Positions 19,005 to 31,749 of a stretch of DNA of 64,000 nt are shown piece by piece (position 1 is the first letter of the stretch; each line of letters starts with the position of its first letter). The position numbers and the translations under genes were made by a program. The stretch is taken from contig JAQFVV010012423.1 in assembly GCA_028023455.1 (NCBI GenBank), positions 4,444,269 to 4,508,268 of the forward strand. The letters run 5' to 3'. The notes under the pieces are model-generated. The model ran no database searches and was not told where the DNA came from. It worked only from the letters and a program-made list of their open reading frames with translations. This stretch comes from Epiperipatus broadwayi (lineage: Eukaryota; Onychophora; Udeonychophora; Euonychophora; Peripatidae).

Positions 19005-20440
19005 ATATTACATTTTGATTTTGCTATGAGGGAGTCTTGTTGCAAGAATGTCTGAGAATGCCATTTTTTGTTCTTGTTCTGATTTTATTATGAATTTAAT
19101 TGAAGTGGATATGTTGTATAACAAATGTATCATCCACATAATAAACCCAAACATAAGGTGAATATGGAGTAGTTTTATGGCTAATGTTTCAAGTTCTTCC
19201 ATGTAAATATTGCTAATCATAGTAGACAATGGTAAGCTCATAGCCATTCCTTGATTTTTTTGGAAAATTTCTGTGTTCTGTTGAAAGTAACTTGTTTTTA
19301 TGCAGAATGGTATTAGTTCAATTATACTATCAACAGGAAGAGCAGTTCTGGTTTGTAAACTATTAATTATCACCATTTAATCTTTTCCTTACATAAGACA
19401 ATGCTTCTTCACATGGTCAATTCATGAATAAACTTTCCACATTAAAGCTTACCGGTAAGTCAGTTCTTTCAATTTTCTTGTTCTTGATTAATTCTACAAA
19501 GTGTCTAAAATCTCTGACAAAGGACTGGGTTTTGTGAGCCAAAGGGCTTATAACTTTGATAAGAAATCTTTCCAAAGTTTGGCAAGGTGAATCTCTAGAA
19601 CTAACAATAGGACTTAATGGAATATGATCCTTGTGGATTTTAGGTAGACCATAAAGATGAGGAATTTTGCTGAAATATGTTATTTTACTTTTTCTTGAAT
19701 CACTGAAGTTCTTGTGATGCTTTCTGAGTGATGCTTGTAACTTTGTTTCCATACTCAGTATTGGGTTTTTTGCTACTTTTCTATATTGACCTGCTGTGAG
19801 GAATTCTTGTATTTTGTTCTCATAATCAGTTGTATCCATTACAACTATTGCATTGTCTTTATTAGCAGGGAGGATTATTATAGATTTATCTATTTTGAGA
19901 GATTTAATTGCTTTTCTCTCACCATGGGATATGTTTAACTACAATTTTTGTTGCTTTTCAAGTATTCTTTTTATTCTCTATCATAATTCTGCTGCTTATT
20001 CTAAAGCAATTTTTGAGTGACTTTGTTGTTATGGAAAAGTTTAATCCTCTTTTTAGATAGAAATTTCAGTATCTGTTAGATGTTTAGAACTGAGATTTTT
20101 AACAGATAAAACTGGTACATTTCTTGGTACATTATGATTTTTGATATGCCCATGTAGGTTAGCAAGTTTTTTTTCTTTTGGCATTCTTTTATTTTTCCAT
20201 GTAATGTAGAATATGATTTTCTTACTACTTGAGAAACTCTCATGTAGTCTTCATCAGTAAGTTTATTTTTTAGAAAACATTCTACATTATTAATGGAATG
20301 CATTGTTTGATATTTAGAAAACCTCTGAGCATTTATTCTTTCTTTTAACAGAGCTTCACTTGCTCTATGAGTAATTTTCTCAGCTCTCTGAAAGTGAATT
20401 GGATGTTTTAGTTGAAACCTTTAGGAATTATTCCTTCAGA
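19005..20440 (-). pseudogene. Penelope-like element of a second family, RT fragment without endonuclease
   Basis: Minus strand, three main pieces. 20076-20303 holds an N-terminal region. At about 19800-19935 is HGERKAIKSL..., then ILPANKDNAIVVMDTTDYEN, the PLE pattern ILPADKGNxxVVMD. 19417-19839 continues with YRKVAKNP, LYGLPKIHKDHIPLSPIVSS and SFVRDFRHFVELI, then SFNVESLF where active elements have SFDVxSLF; the catalytic Asp is replaced by Asn. 19008-19376 has FFQQN-type and GMAMSLPLSTMISNIYMEEL, equivalent to the GxAMGSPLSPxxANIYME box, followed by a frame-shifted YVDD region. The GIY-YIG domain is missing because the sequence switches to copy B's 5' end at 19005. Clearly dead. Confidence 0.88.
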
Positions 20441-20483
20441 TTTACATAAGAAAGCTAAATCATTTTTTAATACACTGTTCCCT

Positions 20484-20600
20484 TTGGCAAGATATCTCAG
20501 TTAGTTAGAGTATTATCTTAAAATTCAATACTCAAGAATCTAAGGGTCCAGGTTTGAATCCCATGCTAGTACTGTCACTGATCATGCAAGAAACAACTGA
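20484..20600 (+). mobile_element. tRNA-derived SINE of a different type
   Basis: GATATCTCAGTTAGTTAGAG resembles box A, and GGTCCAGGTTTGAATCCC resembles box B, spaced as in a tRNA. The anticodon region is degraded (AATTCAATACTCAAGAATC). The 3' body (GATCATGCAAGAAACAACTG...) differs from the tRNA-Gly SINEs in this window. It is probably a separate SINE family. The source tRNA cannot be named with confidence. Confidence 0.6.
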
Positions 20601-20930
20601 AGAATATCTCTTGAAACATTATATTAATCTGTTTGTTGTGATATTACTAACAGTTAAATGTATTTGGAATATTTAAATAAAGTTAAATTTTTCTAAAGAC
20701 ATTCAATACACATATTAGATTATGGATTTAGTCCAATATAAAAATACAAACTATGGTTATTATTACTTATATGTATGTAATTGAGCTAAAGAGTAAACAA
20801 CTTATCAAGCAAGATTTACTGTAAATAACTGTTAAAAATACAATTTGTTTAGTATATTAATTCATTGCTTATATTTTTTAGAGTTAATGCATACCATTAA
20901 ATAATTCATTTTTAAATACATATCTGTAGG
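20601..20930. other. AT-rich non-coding stretch
   Basis: Holds the diverged 3' body of the SINE for perhaps 60 bp, then nothing recognisable. Confidence 0.4.
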
Positions 20931-21500
20931 AAAGGGGAAAGCAGGATAAGATTCTCAATGACCTTTATTTCCTTTTGGCTTAATTCCACACTTGTTTAAT
21001 CTATTACTTATTACCATAGAGTCTCTGCTTTATAGATGGCCCATCACATTATCTGCACTGTCACACAGGTATAGTTTAAATGGCCCTATATGTTGCCCTG
21101 AGTAAATAATAGTTTTGATGCTGATATTATTATTAAATTAACTTTGTGCTTCTATCAACTAATAGATAGAATACACCTGAAGCCCAAATGCACTATCATA
21201 TCTGTACAGTTTGGCACCCTGCTGCATGGCATGGATTAATGGCCACCACCACTTGAAATAAGGAAATCACACTTTCCAGCTAAATAGAAAACATTACTAA
21301 ACAGGTTAGAAATACACAGCTAGCATACAAGTAAAATAATTTTAATCTTTTCAATCAATATATTCTCTTGTTAGGTCATCAGTAATATAATTTGTTTGGA
21401 GATAGACAAGAGTAATAAAACATTTATTTATTAGATATTTATTCCATACTATTTAAGATAAAAAGAAAATCAACCACACTTACATTTATTATCATGGAGG
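20931..21500. other. Less AT-rich block of unknown origin, possibly LTR or leader
   Basis: Less AT-rich than its surroundings, with segments such as GCCCAAATGCACTATCATAT and TTTGGCACCCTGCTGCATGG. It sits directly upstream of a gag-like coiled-coil frame, so a decayed LTR/leader is a reasonable guess. I found no second LTR in the window, so the assignment is weak. Confidence 0.3.
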
Positions 21501-21529
21501 CTTCATAGCAGAAGTACATTTTGAAATTA

Positions 21530-21840
21530 CAAGTCCAGATATCATGAAAATGATCCTCAGTCAGTTACAGGAATTAAGAATAGATTTTAATAAGAGATTT
21601 GAAAAGCAAAAAATAGATTTTGATAATAAAAAAATGAGGGTCTAGATAAGAAAATTGAAGATTTTAATAAAAGGCTTCAAAAAGAAAAGAATAGATTTTG
21701 GTAAAAATTTAGAGGGACCAGATAAGAAAATTGAAGATATTGATAATAGACTAGATGAGTAGAAGACAGAATTAAGGGACAATTTTAAAGAAGTGAAGGG
21801 TGAAGTCAATATGAGATTCTTACATGTGATACCAATGATC
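21530..21840 (+). pseudogene. Degenerate repeated coiled-coil reading frame, gag-like
   Basis: Broken frames starting near ATGAAAATG at 21544 encode LSQLQELRIDFNKRFEKQKI, then a second frame with EDFNKRLQKEKNRF and a third with DKKIEDIDNRLDE...ELRDNFKEVKGEVN. The units are imperfect tandem repeats of a charged heptad-type (coiled-coil) segment, separated by stops and frameshifts. Such coiled coils are common in retrotransposon gag proteins, but no zinc knuckle, protease or RT follows. The family is therefore not proven. Confidence 0.45.
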
Positions 21841-22052
21841 TAATATGATTTACAAATTTCTTGTCCATATAAATTGTTTGATAATAAAGTGTTCATGATA
21901 TATTCCCATGATGATTCATATATTCCACATTAATGATCAGATTCATGGTAGCCAACTAGTACAGATCCTGTTATATATGTCAAAAAATAACATTCATGTA
22001 TTCACATAAATAGTCATTGTAGGGGATACGCTGTGGTTGAATGATAATTGGA

Positions 22053-22125
<73 letters not shown>
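22053..22125. repeat. (TA)n microsatellite, ~73 bp
   Basis: Pure TA array. It generates an artefactual Ile-Tyr repeat frame on the minus strand, which is not a gene. Confidence 0.97.
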
Positions 22126-22127
<2 letters not shown>

Positions 22128-22129
22128 TA

Positions 22130-23760
22130 AAAGTATCTGCACATTTTTTTTTTTTAGATATATTATTGCAATGATTTTATCTATTCCTGTGTTATACAAT
22201 ATTTCTTAAGCAAAATAATACATGCAAATCAAGTTACTATTTGTAAGATCCAGCGATTTAATAATAAGAGATTATATATTATGCATCAGTATTATACAGT
22301 ATTGAATTGAATCAAGATTTGCTTTTATGAATAATTACTAGTGATATTTATATTTTTGGCATATCTGGTAATATGATATTTGTTATGAATTGTTTGATTA
22401 TATCTGAAAAATCACATACATATATATTTTCGCAAATATTACAGTGAAATAACAAATTTTATTTTAGAACGTAAGATGCTAAAATAATTCCCTGTTGTTA
22501 TGCCGTTACATTGTTTAGAGATTTGTCCAGGTTTCTTAGGCTTCCATCAAGTAGAGTTTACTTATTTTATAATTATGCACATCGTTATTTTCTAGAATAC
22601 ACTGAAGATTTTTTACGTTTGCTTTCTTCTATGATGAACAAATGTATTTAAAAGTTAAGGTTAAAAGAAAGTATATAATTTTTAATTTTATTGATAATCG
22701 CTGGCCAATTGTTTATATCTCTGTTCTGTTGTTTAATAATATTATACTATTTGTTGCTAGGGCTCTTCTTTATAAAATTTTTATTAAACAATTTATTATT
22801 TTTAAACATCAATTACACTTATATGTAACATATTTAAAATAAGTATCATGTAAATAAATGTATAATTTGAAAAGATTTATGAGTACGTAGGTATATATAT
22901 ATAGTTGTTGGTTGTTTGTTTCTGATTAAAATAATGAGTTATTTTTAATGTATATATAAAAATATGGACAGTGTCTAGTACTGTTTTGGTTTTGGGAGAG
23001 TTTTATCCATAGGGTACTATATATATATATATATATTGTAGCGGCTTAAATCTGCTAATGCTGATGGTGGGGAAGATCAATACAATCTAAGAAAATTTAA
23101 TCTAAATCTAATTTAGCTCAATTGGGTCACCATTATGTAATAAACCATCATAAAACACTAATAGTCTCTACTAAAGCCTAATTTGTTTAAGCTATATTTA
23201 AAATGAAATAACGATGAGATTATCTGCTCCAGACATCAACAAATCTATCACAATTACAAAATAAAAGGCAATAAACAGTAAAATCGTATATCATTGGCCT
23301 AAACAATAATATATAATTAAGCTAACTATTTGATTAGTAATTTAATTAGAGACCTGAACGGCCATTTTGAATTCCAAAAAAAAATTACAGGACATACAAT
23401 TTTAAATGAAATGTCTAATTTATTACAATAAATAACAAATATATATACATTTTTATAAAGTGCAAATATGAAAGAATGTAATGAAGCTGATAAAGTAGTC
23501 ATTACCACAAAAAAATAATTAAAAAAGGAGATTTTTCACATTTTTAAATATCTTTATTTTTACATTGGTTCCAATCTCTCAATTTTGAAAGGTATAACCT
23601 AAAATGACAATTCCATAGACAGCTTCATCACATTTTTCATAAAATACAGAAAAAAATAATATATAACATTTTGCAAGCAGTTGTTTTTCAAGGCCCTCTT
23701 TGCAGAATATCTATTAGAAATGCAAGGTTTTAGTGTGGATCAAAAAAAAAATAACAGTAA
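22130..23760. other. AT-rich non-coding stretch
   Basis: No recognised gene. A frame at 22642-22842 has no family signature. A short TA run lies at 23017-23037, directly followed by TGTAGCGGCTTAAATCTGC, a change of composition that may mark an element border, but I found no second copy. Confidence 0.4.
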
Positions 23761-23767
23761 TAACTTT

Positions 23768-24085
23768 AGTAAAGTGTAAGTTATGGGGGTAAAAAATAAT
23801 TACTATATTATTGAAAAATCATGGGTGGGTGAGCTAAATTATGCATTATTTTATAGGAGACCATAATAGCAAAGTATGTTTCAAAGTAACTATCAACTTA
23901 TCTACAATGAAATGAATAAAAACATAGTAAATTCTAAGTTATGGGTGTAAAAAATAATTACTATATTATTGAAATATCGTGAGGGTGAGCTAAATTATGC
24001 ATTATTTCACAGGAGACCATAATAGCAAAGTATGCTTCAAAGTAATTAAAAACTTATCTACAATGAAATGAATAAAAACAGTAAA
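23768..24085 (+). repeat. Tandem duplication, two ~158 bp units
   Basis: Unit 1 is about 23768-23931 and unit 2 about 23932-24085. Both contain AAGTTATGGG, TAAAAAATAATTACTATATT, GAGCTAAATTATGCATTATT, GGAGACCATAATAGCAAAGT and TATCTACAATGAAATGAATA in order, with high identity. They lie immediately downstream (minus-strand sense) of a piggyBac-like fragment and could be part of that element. Confidence 0.9.
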
Positions 24086-24099
24086 TAAAATAAATAACC

Positions 24100-24408
24100 C
24101 AAAGGAATTAAAAGCAATTATTATATATCAGTGGGAGATGATGATGATGACTGTTGGGAGGCATTGTAAATTTTTTAGAATACCAAAAAATCGATCTCAG
24201 GTCATAACTCTAGCAAGTTAGCAAGTACCGGTTAATGCAAATATTCATTTTTAGATCAAATAAATTTTAGTTTTGGTATGCGTGGTATAGTACAAACATG
24301 AATAACCATACTAAAAAATGCATTCAACTCAGCGGGTGACAGATCAACCCACTTTGATAATGCCTTCCACTCTGAAACATACCTATTGCTTTCAGTGCAA
24401 ATATATAA
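24100..24408 (-). pseudogene. Probable piggyBac-family transposase remnant
   Basis: On the minus strand an open frame from about 24406 to 24258 reads ESNRYVSEWKALSKWVDLSP, then AELNAFFSMVIHVCTIPRIP and, after a stop, SKNEYLH. This resembles the start of the DDE_Tnp_1_7 domain of piggyBac transposases, where a conserved W, a TxxEL/SPxELxxFF segment and a P....YWS segment occur in that order; here the YW is FI plus a stop. Further down are PVLANL and FLVF-like residues where a RF box would lie. None of the catalytic Asp residues can be placed. A different DDE family remains possible. Confidence 0.45.
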
Positions 24409-24685
24409 TTTCCTATAAAAAATAAATGAAATAGATCAGGAATTAAATACTCATGGTTAATGGGGAAATATGATGAAACCTCAGAATCAAACACATAAAC
24501 AAAAAAGTCTTCATCAGAATCAATTAAAATTATGTTCAGTGGTGAAAGAAGCCATTTGTGTGGTTATTTTGTTTATACATTGATAAAATCTAGAAAGCAA
24601 AAAAAAATTTATAAAATTTTAATAATGTACTTTACAAAAATTGCTATAAAAAATCTAATTTTCATCGCATAGAAAAATTTTTTAG

Positions 24686-24886
24686 ATGTACAAAAAGATA
24701 GAAAAATGGTCGAGAGAAAGAAAAAAGACGCATAACTGTGACGTATACGATTTGCGCGCTATTGCGGTCGAAATTGCAAACTTTTTTTTCATAAATGTGC
24801 ACATTTCGGTCTCAAAGGGTGAAAATCAATTCGAATCAATAATTAAACTAGATTCCAACATACTTTATTATCTATTGTTACTGTAA
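24686..24886 (+). CDS. Small ORF of unknown function in a CpG-containing patch
   Basis: A 66-codon frame starting MYKKIEKWSRERKKTHNC, with a basic N-terminal half and a hydrophobic C-terminal end. The underlying DNA (24715-24840) has several CpGs (GACGTATACGATTTGCGCGC), unlike the surrounding sequence. That suggests a young insertion or a conserved segment. No family recognised, and a chance frame is the default explanation. Confidence 0.2.
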   Translation: MYKKIEKWSRERKKTHNCDVYDLRAIAVEIANFFFINVHISVSKGENQFESIIKLDSNILYYLLLL

Positions 24887-24889
24887 TAA

Positions 24890-25325
24890 TTCAAATCTAC
24901 TTTGATATTTAATGATACTGCATTTTATCTAAACAGATGAGCTTCATAATAACTATAGTTGCATTTTTACAAACATTTTTAAATATATACACTATTTTAA
25001 ATGTTAAAACAAAATAATATTTGACTCAAATGTACATCTAGTTTAATAAAATGCTAAATACAATATAGGAACATTTCATTTGTATTTCCCCATAAAGCAA
25101 TACATAATTATTTCTACTTTAATATTTAATTAACAATATTCTATTGAAATCAATTAGTTTTATATCCTTTTGGAAAATACTTTGAAAACTTATGCACTCC
25201 TTTAAATGTTTAAACAAATTAATTTACATCTAGTTTAATAAGATGCTATAATGTAATGTATAAATAATTTATTCATATCTTCCAATAAAGCAATACTTAA
25301 TTATTGCTTCGTTTATATTTTAAAA
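24890..25325 (+). repeat. Diverged direct repeat, period ~190-200 bp
   Basis: ACATCTAGTTTAATAA(A/G)ATGCTA occurs at 25033 and 25225. In both, AATAAAGCAATAC(A/T)TAATTAT and a TTTATATTT/TTTAATATTT motif follow. The upstream part of each unit also shares TTTTAAATGTT(A/T)AAACAAA. Function unknown. Confidence 0.7.
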
Positions 25326-25329
25326 TCGA

Positions 25330-26750
25330 ATACTCCATGAGAATTTATTATCAATAAATCTATTAGATATTTTTTACTTCTACAATGCTCAATCACATTA
25401 TATAAAAGATATATTAAGTCTCCATTGGATATTTATTAACCTATAATTATTAATATTATTTATTTGAATCTTCAAATAATTGAATATGAAAATTGGTTTT
25501 GGTAACAATTAAACTATATAACTATAACTGACAATTATTCCAATCAAAGATAATATTCAATTGAACTAGTCGATGAAATTTGTACTCTTCACTTTAGAGA
25601 AATTAAAAGTATTTAAGACAAGATTATTCTAAAACAATGACAAAAGACAATATATTTAGATTTTTATGACGGGACTAGATCAACAAAGAAATAATCAACT
25701 CTAAGCTAATGAATGATATTGATTTATTTGTAATATTAACTAAAATAAAATATGATGTATAATATTCGAATGCATAAATAAATATAAAATTTATTCATAA
25801 ATAAGATTTTAAAAATTTATAATATACAAAGCATATCATATTTTAAATTCTAGTTCACTTCCCAAGTTGAGTTTGAATCTTGGACCGAATTTTAAAATAA
25901 AAAAAATCCTCTTACACAATCCAAAAAAATAATTAAACAGGTTTATAGCATTTAAATCAACTCAATTTATTGGATTATAAAAAAAAAAAAAAAAATGGTA
26001 ACATTAATCAAATATAACATAAGATTGTCCGATATTTGTGATTGATTGAATTAATAAAAGTGAGAAAATCTATGTGTGTAACTCTAAAAGGTGTTGCGAA
26101 AACAATAATGACACATTAAAAAAATAAATGGAAGGAGAGATTTTTAATATTTTAACAAAATTTTCTAGATAACAGATACCAAATATATTCAATTGAATAA
26201 AATGGAACTCTATTTGTTCATTAACATAATAATTGAACAAACGTAAAATAAAACTCTATATTTAAACATCGTTTCTGTCCGATATTTCAAGCTAAAATTT
26301 AAAACATACAAAATTTAAACTGAATATTTAAAAAACTATCGGTCGCATTAACACAAGAGTTTAAATAAAATGTAAATGAACCTCTCCGAGCCCTTCATTT
26401 TGTAAACCCTATTAAATCTAAATGTACACTATTTATGATATAAACTAAAATATAATTTATTCTTTTGAAAAATATATATAAATATGCACACATATGCATA
26501 AAAAAAAATCATACCCTAAGTAAAAGTCTGTCCATTTTCATTATCCATTGATTCATCCTAGCTTTTTGATTCTTAGTCTTAAGATGTAGAGATGGGTTTA
26601 TTTCTTTGAGTAGAAAAAAGATAAGTTGAACTTTCAATGTTTTCTTTCATTGACGACAATGTTCAGATGGAATAATCCCGTGAAATCCAGTGAAGAATGT
26701 TAATAACAGACTTTTTTTTCCTATTGAAGAAGGAGAGTGGAGTTTAATTA
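25330..26750. other. AT-rich non-coding stretch
   Basis: No gene recognised. A poly(A) run lies at 25980-25995. No repeat matched elsewhere. Confidence 0.45.
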
Positions 26751-26751
26751 G

Positions 26752-26752
<1 letters not shown>

Positions 26753-26788
<36 letters not shown>

Positions 26789-26800
26789 CCAGTTGATTAT

Positions 26801-26837
<37 letters not shown>

Positions 26838-26851
26838 CCAGTTGATCCTGA
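26753..26851. repeat. Duplicated TA minisatellite unit
   Basis: Two units, each a (TA)n tract of ~30 bp followed by AAATCCAGTTGAT, at about 26753-26795 and 26803-26846. This is a local tandem duplication that includes the non-TA 3' flank. Confidence 0.9.
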
Positions 26852-27600
26852 ATATTTTCTTAGCTTGAAATGTAGTATCCATCCAATACACTGGTAGTTA
26901 GTTATATTCGGATTTTTAAAGTTGGAATCTTTTTTTTTTTAAATAGCCGATTTCATATAATGCATTTTTTTTAAAAATAGGTTTCCCTTCTCATGTTGTT
27001 GCTGTCGTCTTCTTTGGAACTCCTTCACCAACTTCCATTCGAATGAATGGGCAGATAATTTAATCTTCTATTCTTCCATGTTTTATAATTTAACAGTTTC
27101 AAAATTATTGAAGAATTTTTATTTAAAAAAACACAGCAACACGTCTGTTCTTGGCAATGACAAAAAAGATGAGAACCCCTATTGCAGTCTTTTTTGGCTA
27201 TTTATACCATTCTTTTTCTGATATTATAGCTATCATAACAACTGTTGAAATTCACTCAAATAAAGCTCAATGGAAAATGATATGTTCCAGTAACTTTTCC
27301 ATTTTGTTTAGCAAGTGCAATGTAAGTTTGGAGAAAAATGGGTACATTGAAATGAAATCTAAATTCGATATGATTTTTCCTATTATTTTTAAACCAAAAT
27401 AAAGAATTGATATTACAACCTTGATACCTTTTATAAATATAAATAATTTATATATGTCTTTTTTAATAATAATTTATTTAAATTAATATACAAACAAAAA
27501 TATCTGACATATAAATTACATTCAATTATGAGTAATAATGTTACTATGGTGACTGCAGTACCCTATTCAAGTAAACTTTTATATCACACTGAATTATTTC
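26852..27600. other. Non-coding stretch with one unassigned frame
   Basis: A frame at 27151-27402 (+, 83 codons, starting MAMTKKMRTPIAVFFGYLYH) has no recognisable motif. Nothing else was identified before the PLE pair. Confidence 0.35.
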
Positions 27601-27636
27601 CAAAATTTATTTATTTGCCTATATATATATATATAT

Positions 27637-27804
27637 ATCAAAACTACCCCAAATCTAAAATTAAACCAGACCAGCATAAAAATAATATTAAAACACAACC
27701 TAAGGTTTCACTGCTACAAGCAGACTTCTCAGGTGTAAAGAACTACAAAAAAAAACTACACAATATATATATATATATATATATATATGGGTAGTTTTTT
27801 AATA

Positions 27805-27842
<38 letters not shown>

Positions 27843-28214
27843 TATTAAAAACTACCCACAAATCCATTCACTTCCCATCCACCCTTAATATTAAAAGAAC
27901 TCTTAAATAAGTTAATTGCTTCAGAATAATAAATTTTTAATAATAAAGACTCTTTAATTCTTCTTTTGATTTCATTTCTCTCAAAGAAGACAACCTTAGC
28001 TTCATCAAAATCAATAGTGTGGTCTGTATCTTTTTCATGGACATACAAAGCAGAACTAAGATATCTATTTTTAACTCTACTTTTATGAATCTTTATTCTT
28101 TCATTTAAACTCAAACTACTCTGACCTATGTAAACCTTCTTACAAAATAAACAAGGAATAAAATATACTACACCAGGAATAGACTTTCTATCAAAAACTT
28201 CTTTTGTATTATTT

Positions 28215-28240
<26 letters not shown>
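27637..28240 (-). mobile_element. Penelope-like element, 5'-truncated 3' end, left arm of an inverted pair
   Basis: Minus-strand PLE 3' end, with the endonuclease frame at 27845-28252 and a 3' untranslated tail down to about 27637. The tail lacks the final ~45 bp present in the right arm, and it carries an extra TA/foldback insertion at about 27763-27842. At its 5' end (28.2 kb) it meets the right arm head-to-head. Confidence 0.9.
27763..27857. repeat. Nested foldback with (TA)n loop inside the PLE tail
   Basis: GGGTAGTTTTTTAATAGTATA at 27789-27809 is the reverse complement, within one base, of 27838-27857 (ACTATTAAAAACTACCC core), with (TA)n between. A second TA tract at 27763-27788 precedes it. 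The right arm has this sequence only once (28598-28618), so the hairpin arose in the left arm after the duplication. Confidence 0.9.
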
Positions 28241-28900
<660 letters not shown>

Positions 28901-29944
28901 TTAGTTTGATTATAAAAAAATTAGTATTTTGAAACTAAAATTAGCAGTAAACAATATTATTTAAAAAACTTTAGTTTGCCATGGTTATCAATTTAAACTT
29001 ATATTTTCAAGATCTCCCAGAAGACCCAAACAAGATCAACAAACTTCTTTATTCTTTTTTTTATATCCTTTGATGATCAATCTGAATATTCACTATATAT
29101 ATATAATTTTTTCATTGATGATCACCATTTTTCATTACATAGCTGCAAAATAATATTTCCTGAATCTCAATTCATTGAATTAAAAAATGCATGGAAAAAA
29201 AACTATTCACCACATAATTTTAAAATTTTAAAAATGTACCATAATTTACACTTTAACATTTATTTTTGATATACTTTCTGTTCAATTATTAAAGTTTTAT
29301 TTTTGTACTTTCTAACCAAAGAGACATTGAATTTTTTTGCAGCACAGTTAATTTTTAATTATATTTTTTTTTATTTTAGATAAATGCAGTAAAATTAAAT
29401 AAATTGTAGTTTTAAAATTGTAATATACATTTGATTGTTGTAGTTATAATAATGTATGAAAATGATTAAATCTATGTTTATAAAAAAATTGGTTAGCATC
29501 TTGAATAATTCATAAACAAATTACAAATTTATTGCTTTAAAATTTGAAAAAATAAATAGCTTTACCTCTGATCATATATAAGTGATTATTAGCTGCATAA
29601 TTCATGAAATATTTTTTTTAGAATAACTTACAATTATGGCAAATACATTTTACAATAATGATCATCAAATTTTTCCTCAATCATGTTAGTAAGAATTTTA
29701 ATACATAAAATTGTTTGAATGATTAGTGTTTAGCTAATATAAACATTTTTCATCTTAATATTAATACACTTTGTTATTGCATATTACTAAAGTATGTTTT
29801 TTACTACTTACTATACTGAATCAACATGACAATCATTTTATTCTGTAGTCATTAAATATAAAAGTTATCTTTACTTTGAATAAATTATAAATGAAAGCTT
29901 TAGTTGTCTTACAAAGACACTGGATGAAAATTATATATATATAT

Positions 29945-30065
29945 ATGATAAACAAAAATGCAAGTTAAAAAACTTGCTAACGCTTGTATTTATGTCCACA
30001 GATGGCGTCCTACCAAGACTGCCAATCAAGCGTATGTTTTTTAACTTGCATTTTTGTTTATCATA
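29945..30065. mobile_element. 121 bp MITE with ~39 bp terminal inverted repeats
   Basis: Left end TATGATAAACAAAAATGCAA (29945); right end, the reverse complement, TTGCATTTTTGTTTATCATA (30046-30065). The left arm has a 4-bp insertion relative to the right. The core holds GATGGCGTCCTACCAAGACT. It is inserted in the long repeat, since copy 2 at 39.4 kb lacks it. Confidence 0.88.
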
Positions 30066-30365
30066 AATGTACCTTTGAGGTCTTTCTTGCAATGATATAG
30101 ATTGCAGAGGCTTCTACTATGTGGTGATGCTGAACTGAGATCAGACCCATGTAGCTATCTGGTTTGCTATGCTGAGTTTGAAGACATTACGTGTCTAAAA
30201 AATTCACGCTTGAGCTGAATAGAAATTGTTTCATAACGCTCAGAGTTGTATTCAGATCTAGTTTCTTTATTCCTGTCTTTCCTTACAATAGAATAGCTTG
30301 AAATCATGATCTGAAAGTGGAATTATAGTTAGAGATAGTGAATACTAACTACTCTGCTTATGTAA

Positions 30366-30507
<142 letters not shown>

Positions 30508-31749
30508 ATACTTTAATTCTGTAATCAAAACATGATACTGACTACTGTATAAAAAATAAACTTACCAGTGTGAATATTATCATTTTATTTTGGAAGACAT
30601 TGTTTTAATGAAATCATTATCGTATGATGTTTTCAAATAATTGACCACCATTTTGAAATCTTAATTAAATATTGTAATAGTGAATAATCAATTACAAATC
30701 AAAGTAGTGGTTACAATTGTTAATAATAATTATGTCAAATTCTTGCATTAAAGAAAAGTGCATACTCATAAGTTAGCATTTTATCAGATATACTTTAATC
30801 ATAGTAATAAAGACATTTGAAACAAAGAATAATTGATTGCCAAAATGTATTCCATGTCAAACCAGCACTTTTTATTTGCCCTAAATCACAAGAATCTCTT
30901 TTTTTTTCTTATTTTGGCTTAGTATTAACCAATATCAAAAAATATTATTTTGAAGGCATTAAACTTCCTGTATCCATAACTATAATATTATACATTTTAT
31001 TGATTATTACTAATTTTATATTAGGCTACATATTATCCTATCATATTTAGCTTAAATATCTATTTTAAACTTTAATTAAATATTAATGTATTTATAATTA
31101 TTAAATAAAACCACATAAAAGAATTAACTCATGTCATTTTTGTCACATCCAGTCTAACCATGCAAATAAAGACACTTGATAATGATATTGATCCTAAAAA
31201 TGGCATTTATAGATTAAATTACAATTATATAATATCAATAAATATTCCACAAAAATAATGAAAACATCTTGATGATTATCTAACTTTTGCAACCCTAGTT
31301 GTGATGCACCCTTAAAGTGATAGATTTAGTGTCATCACATTTAGAAATCTGGGAAAAAATATATAATTTGATCTTATTTACTAAATATTAGTATATAGCA
31401 AATTAACTTTAAATAAATTTTTCTGGTTTATTTATTTTACTGCAATAATAATTGATAATTTATTTTACAGTATAAAGTATTACATTTAATAGATAAATTC
31501 AAGTCTTTCTAATTTGCAATTAAAATGGGGAGAACAGTATCATTTTCAGCACAGTGTATACGTATATTTAAATAAATTACTAAAAAATATATAAATATAT
31601 TATGGTAAATAACATGGTGATTTTATTAACAATAAATTCATATTTATATCATTTAACTCTTAAGGCCACCATTGTTCAAAAACAAGTTGGGTTTTTAGGC
31701 GATGAAGTATTATAATCTCATGTTGTAATATTTGATTATATTTAGAAAT

